Source: Penelope pileata
Lineage: Eukaryota > Chordata > Aves > Galliformes > Cracidae
NCBI GenBank assembly: GCA_013396635.1
Contig: WBMW01004816.1
Coordinates: forward strand, 978,974-1,042,973
Reading direction: 5' to 3'
DNA length: 64,000 bases
The position numbers were made by a program, and so were the translations under genes. Under the pieces are notes generated by a model. That model saw nothing but the letters and a program-made list of their open reading frames with translations, had not been told where the DNA came from and searched no databases. Position 1 is the stretch's first letter; each line of letters begins with the position of its first letter. This document shows, in pieces, positions 1 to 9,851 of this stretch.

Positions 1-341
1 GTCCATGGCCTGTATGTGTACATGGTTGGGTACGGCCCTCGAGTGAAAGGTTTCACTCCTGGCAGTTCCTCAGGGAAGTCTTCTGTGTCCCTTCTGGAGT
101 ACAAGGGCTTGATGTCAATCCCCTCTGGGGTATGCCAGATTAAATTCTTTGGATTCTTGCCTTTCAGCTGCTTTTCAGCAAGGGCAGCCCACTCAGGGTG
201 CAGTGGCTGACGGTGCAGCGAACGCCAGGCGCTGCGGGCTGGAAGCTGTGCTGGGAAAACGCAGCTGCATGGCAGCAGGTGCAGGAGAGCATCCTTAGCT
301 CTCAGCATGTCTGTCCCCGTGGTTGGCCAGTATGGTGCAAG
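1..341 (-). CDS. MMUT: Methylmalonyl-CoA mutase, first coding exon (partial)
   Basis: Reverse-strand translation from the ATG at 308-306 gives 102 codons that match the N-terminus of mitochondrial methylmalonyl-CoA mutase. The enzyme uses adenosylcobalamin to convert methylmalonyl-CoA to succinyl-CoA in the matrix (propionate, odd-chain fat and branched amino-acid breakdown). Residues 1 to about 32 start MLRAKDALLHLL, are rich in Leu, Arg and Ser with a single acidic residue, and fit a mitochondrial targeting peptide. The conserved start of the mature enzyme follows (LHPEWAALAEKQLKGKNP, then LIWHTPEGIDIKPLY and ELPGVKPFTRGPYPTMYT). The likely 3' splice acceptor is the AG at 343-342, so the exon starts at 341 with a 33-base 5'UTR part. 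The exon continues beyond base 1. A non-coding exon 1 should lie in the CpG island near 1540-1640; a weak donor candidate is at 1535-1534. The gene is head-to-head with CENPQ, as in human. Confidence 0.95.
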
Positions 342-1199
342 CTGGAGGGATTAAAACCACACATTTGACATTATCGTATGAATCCGAGATGGGAGAAGTG
401 AGCATGACAGGTCAAGCAGTTTGCTAAAGTCAAAACTCAGGAAAACTCAGGAAAAAAAATGAAGTGTATTCACTTGTTTATTTGGCAGACACACTGTCCC
501 CTTGCTTTTCAACCAGATAATGAAAAAAGGATTCAGGAAAAACCCTACATTTTCCCCTAGGAAGGGAAGACATTCCTGCAACTCATTTACAGCCACACAT
601 GAAACATGCAACCTAGTTCAGCCCCTAAACAGCACCATCATTAACCAACTGGCAAAAAGTCACTGCAATGCACAAAGGCAGCATGCCTAGCTACCCTCCC
701 ACCTCCCCCTCACCTCCCTCTCACCTACAAATTCTTTAACATCAGAGGGACCTTCAGCACTGAAGAGGCACTCCGAAGTGAGGACGCTGTCAGAAAACTG
801 TTGATGTATCAGACACTTTGGAGAAGGGTTTGGGCCGGATGACAATCAGAGCTACACTGAGAAGGAAAAAAAAAACAATAAAATGCAGTATGTAAGAACA
901 TGGGGATCATAGAAGCTGCAGAGCTCACCCTACTGTGTGTGAAGCTGAGACTGGGGATAAACTCATTAACTTCCAAAAGCTATAAGTACTTCTGCTTCTG
1001 CCCTATGTCCCACATCCCTACGCTTTCTCCCAATCCCCCACCGCTGGGTTCCAGGGCCAGCCACCGTCTCTCTGCCTCATCACAGCCCCCTGGAAAGCCT
1101 GCACACAGCTGGAAAGCATCCCCACCACGGTTACGGTGCATAAACAATGCGCTCTGTACGAGTGTTTTGATGCTACACATGCACCATACATGCACTTAG
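342..1199. other. Presumed MMUT intron 1, no further coding sequence seen
   Basis: This stretch lies between the MMUT coding exon and the CpG island. It contains a C-rich run at 690-730 and short spurious ORFs. I recognise no repeat, RNA gene or conserved coding segment. Confidence 0.6.
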
Positions 1200-1559
1200 A
1201 CGTGCACTCAGTTCCCAGCAGAAGGCCTGAGGGGAGCTCCTGAGAGCACTGCTGTAGTTCTACAGTGCTCCCACCGTGAGGGAGCCGCAGAGCTGCTCTC
1301 ACACAGCTCCACAAAGCCCCTCTGCCCCAAGGCCGTGCTGGGCCGTGCACCCCCCACCACAGCCCGCCCCCCACACGCCCCCTCAGCGGCCAATAGGGGT
1401 GAGGAAGGTGACTAGAGGTCTCGCTGAGGCCTCCCGGCCCTCTTCGGCGGAGGACGGGGGAGCTGGAGGGATCGGGACGGACCCCAAAGCAACCCCAGCC
1501 CGCAAAGCCCGGCGACGCCCTCTCAGCCCCCTCACCACCGCCCACGCCTCGCGCAGCAC

Positions 1560-1571
1560 TGCGCATGCGCA
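1560..1571. promoter_or_regulatory. NRF1-type palindromic site 1
   Basis: The sequence TGCGCATGCGCA is a perfect match to the NRF1 consensus palindrome. NRF1 activates many nuclear genes for mitochondrial proteins, which suits MMUT. Binding is inferred from the motif only. Confidence 0.7.
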
Positions 1572-1620
1572 CCTCTCCGCCCCGCACACTTCCCTCTATG
1601 CAGTGGGCGGTAGCCGGCAG

Positions 1621-1632
1621 TGCGCATGCGCC
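1621..1632. promoter_or_regulatory. NRF1-type palindromic site 2
   Basis: TGCGCATGCGCC is a near-perfect second copy of the NRF1 palindrome, 61 bases after the first (start to start) and just upstream of the probable CENPQ exon 1. Confidence 0.65.
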
Positions 1633-1649
1633 CGTTTGCGCGGGCAATA

Positions 1650-4600
1650 CGGTTTGCTAACGGCTCAGCGGTCTAACGTCGTTGTAGAAGTGCTGAGCAG
1701 GCGGCGGGGTGGTAAGTCTGTGCAGGATGAGGCGGTGGGAGGTTTTGTGGAGCTTTCTGCTGTGTTATTCAGCAGCAGCTTGAGGGGAGCGGGGTGGGGG
1801 TCTTGCTGGTAAAGACTACAGCTCCCAGCAGGCTCTTCGCCCGGTGGGCGCGTGCCGCAGCGGCTGCGGGCAGCGGTGCATGTTGGGAGTTGTAGTCTGC
1901 GCGTTGTGCCTGAGGAGATGCGTGGAATGGTCTCCCTCCTGGAAGCAGCATCGCGCTGTGCTGCTGCCCTGAGCCGCGTGTCCTCCGCGTCCGTCACGAT
2001 TGTCCCCTGGTGAGCGCACTGCCGCTGGGGAGGGAACAAGCGGCCTGAGGAGAGAGACAAATGAGGAGTTTCCCATTGGAGAGGGAACAAACGAACTGGA
2101 ACACCGTGGGGTTGGGACAGCTGAGCCTGGAGCTCGGTGGGAGCCACCTCAGAGCTGGCAGAGACCCAGCGGCGGTGTGGATGACAGGCTGGCCATGAGC
2201 CGGCGGTGTGCCCTGGTGGCCATGAAAACCAATGGTATCCTGGGGTGCATTAAAAAGAGCGTGGGCAGCAGGTCAAGGGAGTGATCCTCCCCCTCTCCTC
2301 TACCCTGGCGAGGCCTCACCTGGAGCACTGTGTCCAGTCCTGGGTTCCCCAGTTCAAGAAAGACAGAAAACTTCTACAGAGAGTCCAGCGGAGGACTACA
2401 AAGATGATAAGGGGCCTGGAGGATCTCCCTTATGAGGAAAGGCTGAGTGACCTGGAGCGTTCAGCTTGGAGAAGACTGACGGGGGATCTTATCGCTGTTT
2501 ATAAATATCTAAAGGGTGGGAGTTGAGTGGGTGGGGCCAGGCTCTTTTCAGGGGGCATCAGGCACACTGAAACGTAGAAGTTCCGTATGGACATGAGGAA
2601 AATCTTATTTGCTTTGAGGGTGATGAAGCACTGAAACAGGCTGTCCAGGGAGGCTGTGGAGTCTCCTCTGGAGATACTAAGAACCCACCTGGGTGCTTTC
2701 CTGTGCAACTCCCTGTAGGGAGCCTGTTTTAGCAGGTGGTTGGACTCGATGATCTCCAGAGGTCCATTCTAGCCCTGCAGTTCAGTGATTGTTCAGGTAG
2801 TAAGCTAAAATGTTCTTTAACAAAATAACTGCACTGGGCTGCATTAGAAAGATAAACAATTTTATGTTGTTGGAAGCCTTTGAGCACAGATTAGATTGTT
2901 CTCATTGCAGTTACTGTTGTGTTTGGGTGCTGCTCTTCGGTGTGTAGACATATTCTGTTTGGCTTACAGACAATGAAACATCACCGAGCATCTTCCACTA
3001 AAATGCAAGAGACCAGTGATGGGGGAACGGCAAAAAAACCCTTAAAGTCACAAAATCAACAACGGTCTACCAGCAAAAAAAAAGGAACAGACGGAGAAAG
3101 AAGAAAACAAGCTCAAAAAAGAAAGGTAATAGTTATTTCGGATAAAACAAGTTAGAAAAGTAATCAAAGAAAGAAAGAGGGGTTTTTGCCCACTTTTTTT
3201 CATGTAATTCATAGTGAAAGCTTCATTAAAGGTAGTCCTCTTGAGGAAATGTCCAGCAGGGACACTGATCTAGGGAGCTTACTGTTCAAAACAGTTTGCT
3301 TGAATGCTTTCCTCATGAGCAGTGTGATCTTGGTGCTGGTTACCCAGACATCTTGTGTATTTCCTATTTCATGATCCACTCTTGGAATGCGAGGAACTAA
3401 GAAGAATTAATTGCTTTCCCTAACCTGCATGAGGTGAATTACAATGTTACAGTTCAGAAAGTCTTTTTTGTAGTCAAGCACTGAAGCGCTTTTGCACACA
3501 TTATAGCAGGTTTCTAGTACTAAATATTGCACAGCAGATTGCACAGCAAAGAATGTTTCAAAATTATGACATTTATGGTAAACTTTTCAGCATGTCACTC
3601 AGACAGTCAAAAGGAAAGATGAGGAACATGAGGACTCTTCCCCTGCAGGTAAGATTGTGTTCTTTCCTTATTTTTGTCTTGTATTGTCTCATACAAATAT
3701 ATTGCTAATAGTAGCTGCTATGTTGAAATCATAGATGTCTTAGATATGTCACTGTAATCAGTTTGAGCATTTTCTTTCTCTACAGTAACAGTAAATATTT
3801 GTAGGATGATCTTAGTGCACATTCATATTCTGCGCACAGAATTATTAATCAAATACTTTTGTTTGCATGTAGTGTTCTTCTCTTGTAAAGTTCAACCACA
3901 AAACCTGGAACATTTTAACACTTTCCTTGCAGGTCTTTGTGTTCTCTGTTAATCTTCTAAGTACCACAAAATGTGGATGGATTTGATGTGATATTTTTCT
4001 GAGATGGAAAAATCTGAACTGTTACATCTTTGACTACTACATGAGTGAGTTGAGTCACAAAGATGTTTATCCAGATCCGGTAAACCATATCTTTTCCTCT
4101 CTTCCTTTGTGTTATCAGGAGAAAAAGGTCATTCAAAAAAGGTGAAGCTAACCAGTGCTACAATAGGATCATGGCAAACTCTCTCAGAGAGCAGCAGGAA
4201 GTTTCTGGAAAGTGTAATGGACTCAGGAATACTGTAAGTGTCAAATATTCTCGTGATTCTTTTCTGTTTCTACAAGCAATAGATTAAAAAATCATAATGC
4301 TACTTAAGTTGGAAAAGCTTTGATGGCCTTCTGGGCAGTGTAGCTGGCTAGATATATTTTATCTGGTATAGAATCATTTAGCTTGGAAAAGACCATTAAG
4401 ATTATTAAGTTCAATCATCACCTAACATCAAGTTCACCCTTAGACCATGTCCCTAAGTGTCCCATCCACACATCTCTGTTATACCTTCAGAGGGCTCTAC
4501 CACTTCTCTGGGCAGCCTGTTCCAGTGCCTAACCACTCTCTCCATGAAGAAATTCTTTCTCATACCCAATGTAAACCTTCCCTGTTGCAACTTGAGGCTG

Positions 4601-7143
4601 TTTCCTTGCATTCTATCGCTTTTCACCTGAGAAAAAAGACAGACGCCTTCCTCACAACAACTGCCTTTCAGGGAGTTGAGGCTAATGGGAGACTTCATCA
4701 CTTCTTCTCCAGACTAAACAACTCCAGTTCCCTCAGCCTCTCCTCAAATGTCCTACTTTCTAATGCCTTTACCAGCTTCGTTGCCGTTTTCTGCACGTGC
4801 TCAGGGCAACTCAGTATCTTCCTTCTAGTGAAAGGCCCAGAAACCTGGCCACGGTACTTGAGGTATGGTCTCCTCTGTGCTGAGTACAGAGGGGCAGTCA
4901 CTTCCCTGATCCTGCTGGCCACACTGTTTCTGATGAAGACCAGGATGCCGTTGGCCTTCTCGGCCACCTGGTCTTACTGCTTACGTTCAGGTGGCTGTTG
5001 ACCAAAACCCTCATGTCCTTTTCTACCTGAAAACGTAGGATATTACATTTTTGGTCTAAAGCTGGAAATTTTCATCTAGGGAAGTTCTGACTGTGTTTAC
5101 TTGACTTGATGAGTTCTTAGTGCTTGGACACGTTCTGATTAAAAATCCTGTCTGTGTTTTCTTTCCAGATCTATTTTGTGCCAACAAAGAGAGGAAAAAG
5201 CAGATATTCAGAAACACCTCAATTTGCTGAAAGAAAGGTAAGAAATTATAATTTTGGCTCTGATAATTTTGAGTTGTTCTGATGTGCTGTATGATGGCAG
5301 TCAAGATGATCTGCTCTATGACCTCCCCTGGCCCTGAGGTCAGACTGACAGACCTGTAATTCCCCAGATCCTCCTTCCTACCCTTCTTGTAGGTAGATAC
5401 CACATTTACTGGCCCCCACTTAGTGAATTTTAGAATTCCATTTTGGAAAAGAATTTAGGACGGCTTTTCTTCTTGTCATGATCCTTTTACTTCACTGACA
5501 GCAATCAGGCTAAACTGAGCATAGCTTCTCCCCAGGGAAGTCATTAGTCAGTTTTCTTTTTGTTTTACAAAGAACTCCAAACAAATCGTGCTTTCTTTTT
5601 TTTATAATGAAGGATACTGAGATCCTTCAAGACCTTGAAGGTACCTTCAGGGAGGCTGGGCAACCTGAAGAATGTCCTGAGCCTTCAAGTGGCAGAGAAA
5701 CAAATGCTTGAGATGAATGAAACAGCATTGGTACAATTGCAGGTATGAAATGCACAGAAAGGAAGTAAATATGTTTTAGTCATCTCCTGTTCATTAGTGT
5801 GTTGTAGCATTATAGTGGAAGGCATGCCTGCGCTGCTGCAGAGGCACTGTTTGCTCTTCATGATTGTCACTTACCTTTGCTACAGTACAGAGTATCTTTC
5901 AGATTGCTCTTTTCAGTAACTCAACTGGTGCTTTGGAGAAGAGACAATAAACCCTCAATGATTTGCAAAGTGCTTTTAGGACAGAGAGCATGTTCATTCT
6001 TGAATTTAATTTCTTGTTCTATTTCTTATCTTTTTTTTTCATTTTTCAAGACAGCTTATGCAGGAATGTTTATACAGTGTCTTGTACACAAAAAATTCAC
6101 CATCTCTAAAGTAGATGCTGTTTTTGCATTTTAGGAAGAAATAAATGAAGCTGAGCAATCAGCACAACATACAGAGGAAACCATAAGGAGACTGCAGCAC
6201 AAAACTGAGGTGCTCAAGAACCAGTTAGAGGAAGATGAACAAAAGGCCAGGAAGGTATTGACAATACATCTTGCTGCATTACTCTAAGGAGAAGCTGTTT
6301 CAAGGGATAGTCCAGCCGCGCTGTTTCTGTAGAGAATATTGTATAGGGAAGGCCTCATCTGCTTTTGGGAATGTATCTTTTCAGTTTTCCAATTTCAGTT
6401 GCAAAGTTGAAGTTCAGCTTTTTAGAAATTGGATGATGACAGCAAGTGTATTTTCCTACTAGTGTGTCTGATATTTTTTTGTTTCTTTATTTATTTTTCC
6501 CTTTTAGTTGTTCCAGGAAGGTGATGCTGGAGCACTCCACCTACCAAAACTCCCCAAGTGCAGTTTACAGGCACCCACTTTGCAGGTGAGCATGAAATAT
6601 ATTTTCGGAGGCAGTTTGATTATGAGAAGGAAGGCAACAGAAAGTGCTTTTATCACTTAACTGGTGCCAGAAAGGCCAATCTATCTGAAAGATTTTTTTG
6701 AATGAAAAGAAAAAAGCAGAACTATATACTTGTGTTTTAAAAACAAAACGAAGCCCTAGAAAACATTCCACTTAAAGGAACACCTGTCTTTTCCTAGGAA
6801 TCCTATGATCCTGGGGAGCATGTAGCCATTTCTGAAGTATATCTCTGTGTTAACCTGATGGAAGGAAGTCTGTCTCATTTTGTGCCTTTGAATCTGTTTT
6901 ATCTTTAGCTGTATCTAAATACAGCTAGGCTTCATGGAAGCATGATGGACTGAAATTCCTGTTGGACTCAATGTAATCAGTTCTTATTTTGTCTATTATT
7001 CTTTCTCTTTTCAGGAAGAAATTCTGATGATAGAAAATCAGAAGGGTCTTTTAAAGGATATGAACACTATTCAGCAGTCAGCTGATCTGAAGAACATGTT
7101 AACCCTCATTGAAAAGATCTATGAGAAAGTGGACTGTATTTGA
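1650..7143 (+). CDS. CENPQ: Centromere protein Q
   Basis: CENP-Q is a subunit of the CENP-O/P/Q/U/R part of the constitutive centromere-associated network at the inner kinetochore. A 5'UTR exon probably ends at 1711. Coding exons are 2970-3125 (ATG at 2973), 3591-3648, 4119-4233, 5169-5237, 5613-5742, 6135-6254, 6508-6585 and 7015-7143 (stop TGA 7141-7143). All have AG/GT borders, phases agree throughout, and the total is 283 aa against 268 in human. Residues 1-70 are basic and Ser/Lys/Gln-rich, a probable disordered tail. The motif TIGSWQTLSESS and the coiled-coil-like middle and C-terminal part (QREEKADIQKHLNLLKER; RRLQHKTEVLKNQLEEDEQ) fit the family. No standard AATAAA is close to the stop; ATTAAA at 7544 or 7639 may serve. 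Introns 4 and 5 contain reversed CR1 fragments. The span start is the inferred first exon; the coding part is firm. Confidence 0.92.
1814..1830 (+). promoter_or_regulatory. ZNF143/Staf-type motif, forward
   Basis: GACTACAGCTCCCAGCA matches the ACTACAnnTCCCAGCA core of the ZNF143 (Staf) binding site, which is common in bidirectional CpG-island promoters. It lies about 100 bases inside CENPQ intron 1. Confidence 0.65.
1881..1897 (-). promoter_or_regulatory. ZNF143/Staf-type motif, reverse
   Basis: TGTTGGGAGTTGTAGTC is the reverse complement of GACTACAACTCCCAACA, a second ZNF143-like site facing the first across a 50-base spacer. The pair forms an imperfect inverted repeat. Confidence 0.6.
2175..2795 (+). 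mobile_element. CR1 retrotransposon 3' fragment
   Basis: The sequence reads as the degraded C-terminal end of the CR1 reverse transcriptase ORF (GILGCIKK-like, then HLEHCVQSWVPQF, YEERLSDLERSAWRR), followed by the CR1 3'UTR (GGTTGGACTCGATGATC-like). It carries frameshifts and is 5'-truncated, the usual state of CR1 copies. It lies in CENPQ intron 1 directly after the CpG island. Confidence 0.85.
4368..5000 (-). mobile_element. CR1 fragment in CENPQ intron 4
   Basis: On the minus strand this encodes the CR1 reverse-transcriptase tail (KANGILVFIRNSVASRIREV; FEERLRELELFSLEKK) and its 3'UTR ending in the TAGAATCATTTAGC side. It is antisense to CENPQ, truncated and frameshifted. Confidence 0.88.
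5277..5418 (-). mobile_element. CR1 fragment, reverse-transcriptase middle, CENPQ intron 5
   Basis: The minus strand encodes YKKGRKEDLGNYRSVSLTS followed by GEVIEQIIL, a segment characteristic of the CR1 reverse-transcriptase domain. It lies just downstream of exon 5 and may be part of the same old insertion as the element in intron 4. Confidence 0.75.
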
Positions 7144-9851
7144 GAAACCAAAACACATGGAGTCTGCTTTGAAGCAAAATGACTTAAGCCAGCATGCTCT
7201 GTGTTATTGTAGAGCCAGTGGAATGCTGATCACAGGAACAGCATTTTGTTTCCAATGTCTCTACTGTTGCGACTGCTGAATATAAATATAAAATGTAAAT
7301 TTGTATCTGTATTCCAGGGCTGTAATGACCCAAGTGTTTGATCAGGAAACTTATTGTTTTGGACCTGGGATGGCTTCTTCTGATGTTGAAGTATGTTGCC
7401 TTAGGAGAAGGGAAGGAGGTGACACCTGGGTTTACGTGGGAGTTTTTATACAGTAAAGTAACCTATTCCATTATATTTGGACTTCTGTGTTGCATCTGTA
7501 AATTGATGGCAGAATTACCTCTTAAACTATCATTTATTTGGAGATTAAATCCTCTTTAAACCTAAAATGTAGTAAAAATATGTTTATATAGTACTCAGTT
7601 GCAAGTCTCCTTTTCAACTTATGGGTTTTTTTTAATATATTAAAGCCTCCACAGCAGGAGACTGAATAATTTTTATTAATTCAACAGTAATCTTATTTAT
7701 TTATTTTTAGCTTAACCCAGGAGGAGATTATGTCTCGCAAAGAAGGAGAACAGAAAAGTTTGAGCACAGGCAAAAGCAGAACAAAAAAGTGCAGGTGTGC
7801 TAGAAGGGGAGTGGATGATTGGAGGACTAGGTGATCTTAGAGGTCTTTTCCAACTTTAATGATTCGGTGATTCTAAGGGTACCCTGTAAAGCTGTGCAGG
7901 CCTGTTCCTGAATTCATCTGAGGAAAAAGCAGAAGTGAAGAGAGACAAGCCGTGGGGAGGAAGGGAAAGAAGATTTGAGGTGCTAGCCTGTTGGAGAAAC
8001 GGGGTTGGATTGGTCCCTCAATTTGAAAAAACGAGCCATGAACTTCAGGAGAAGGACCTTAAAGAACCAGGCCTGCAGAAAGGTTCTGAAGGAATGAGAA
8101 GAACACTTGAGCTTGTTCGTTATGTTTTCTGCCTATTCTGGTACTGATAGCGAAGTTACCTTTTAGTCCTGTGTAAGAGTAATTGGTCTAAGTAATTGGA
8201 CTCCATTGCTGTGAAGATTTAGTGCAGAGAGCATATGCCCAGGAACTGCATCACAGAAAGCAAAAGAGGAAAAAGATCTTGGATGTGTATAGATCCAAGG
8301 GAAAAGTTGTTATATCTTGGTTAATATCCAACAAAATGTCTCTTTCTCCAAGGTTTGCCTCTTTTCTGGTTTGATGTATGCTGACACTGTCACTCACATC
8401 TTTGATTCAGACAACATGGTCTGTAAGCCTAACAGTGAGGTATTAGAAATTTTCCTTCTGTTGCACTTTCAGATGGTGTTCACTTTAATACTTGTTGCTC
8501 TGCAGCTTTAGAGACCACTGCAAATGATTATTGACTGTAGCATGGGACAGTAGGAAGAAAAAAGTTATCTGGAATATCTAGAGTATTCCAATCTGTGATG
8601 AGCAGGTTTTCCATTGGTATATAAAGTCTTTGATTTGGGGAAAATTCTCTCAATTCCATAATCTATTTTTTCTTGCCAATAAAGAGTCAGGAAAAGAAAT
8701 AAGCATGGGGAAAGATAACTTTCTCTCACCCTTGTGAGGGAAAGTTCTGCTATGCACCCCACAGTGATTGCTCAGCAAACAATGATGTTCTTTGCACCAG
8801 CACAAGGCCAAAGGGCTCTGACATGTCTGAGTGGCCGCCCTGAACCACGACTGTGCTCAGCTCCTGCACCGCCTACTGAGAGAGAGCAAAGGGAGGGGTG
8901 CGAAGCAGGACTGACCTGGGATTACTGAGTTTTTCAATTTTCACGTCATTTTGCTGTCACCAGGAGGTGGGAGCCCTCTGCCAACTGGAATTTGCGAACA
9001 GTGTTTATGCAATATTTGATAGCCCTTCAGAAGGTGCGTTACAAAACTGATGAATATTTGCCATGGCTGCATGCTTTATTTACTGAGGTTATACAGTTAC
9101 AGAATATTCAGGAATGACTTCTGGACTCAGGTCAACTTGGATTAAGATTTTTCCTGAGCAGTAATCTGCTGCTACATGTAAACAACTGTTATTTGCATAT
9201 GATCTGCCTGTGGCAGAGCTGTCGGATACTCTCAGGAAAACACAATGCAATTGTATCACTTCCCACTTCTTCATGCACTGAGATGGTGCCTCCAATTATT
9301 GAATTCTTTCTATGACTTCAGATTCTTTATTTATAAGATAAGGTTTCTCATTACATTGGGATTTCTTGTATGACACAGTTAAGTTTTATTTAAAGGCTAA
9401 CATGAAAAAGAAACGCAAACAGCTGATTTGCTTGGAGTACTTTGATGAAATGAGAAATAACAGCTTTAGAAAATGAAATGTGCTTGCTGACTTTAATACC
9501 TGTTCTATAGTGATTTCCTTTTTCAGATCTTGCCTTCTGTGGAATCTGCCCTATATTTTTGTACATCAGTTAACATTTATAATTCAGGGGCAGAAAAAGA
9601 AAGTTTCTCTATTATTTAGCCCAGACTAAGCAATCAATTATTTTGATCTGTGAGTCATCGATGACTCCACAGTTCTGGTCCACAGGAAGTGCCCTAGCAC
9701 AGTAAATAAAAAGTAAAAGAACAGCATTTTTGTTTAGAGATACTGAAAACCTTCATTGAGAAGTAATGTTGTGAATATTTTTGGACAAAGGAAGGCAGAA
9801 ATCATGAAAATGTCATAATATTTTTGAGTTGAACCTTTGCTGATTTGAGCT
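7144..9851. other. Convergent intergenic region, CENPQ to CYP2
   Basis: This contains the CENPQ 3'UTR (roughly to 7650) and the 3' flank of the first CYP2 gene, with AATAAA in minus orientation at 9386-9391 and 9327-9332. A CR1 3' tail lies at 7805-7880. The remainder, including a GC-richer patch at 8760-8930, shows no gene or repeat that I can name. Confidence 0.6.
7805..7880 (+). mobile_element. Short CR1 3' tail
   Basis: The block resembles the last 70 bases of CR1 (TAGGTGATCTTAGAGGTC-like, ending TGATTCGGTGATTCT). It is a very truncated insertion. Confidence 0.65.

Larger units (their letters stand above)
1200..2060. promoter_or_regulatory. CpG-island bidirectional promoter of MMUT and CENPQ
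   Basis: The block is clearly richer in G+C and CpG than the AT-rich DNA around it. It lies between MMUT (minus) and CENPQ (plus) and carries a CCAAT box at 1390-1394, two GCGCATGCGC palindromes, and two inverted ACTACA..CCCA motifs. No TATA box is evident, which is usual for a CpG-island housekeeping promoter. A good donor (G/GTAAGT at 1712-1713) would end a short CENPQ 5'UTR exon of about 1650-1711. A second possible donor (GTGAGC) lies near 2009. Long ORFs on both strands here are by-products of high GC. Confidence 0.85.

Noticed and set aside
1018..1812. Long ORFs of 209 and 178 codons on opposite strands
   Set aside because: They overlap each other in a GC-rich island where stop codons are rare, have low-complexity Pro/Ser/Arg composition, and match no family.
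4447..5001. 184-codon plus-strand ORF
   Set aside because: It is the antisense of a CR1 element whose true coding frame is on the minus strand.
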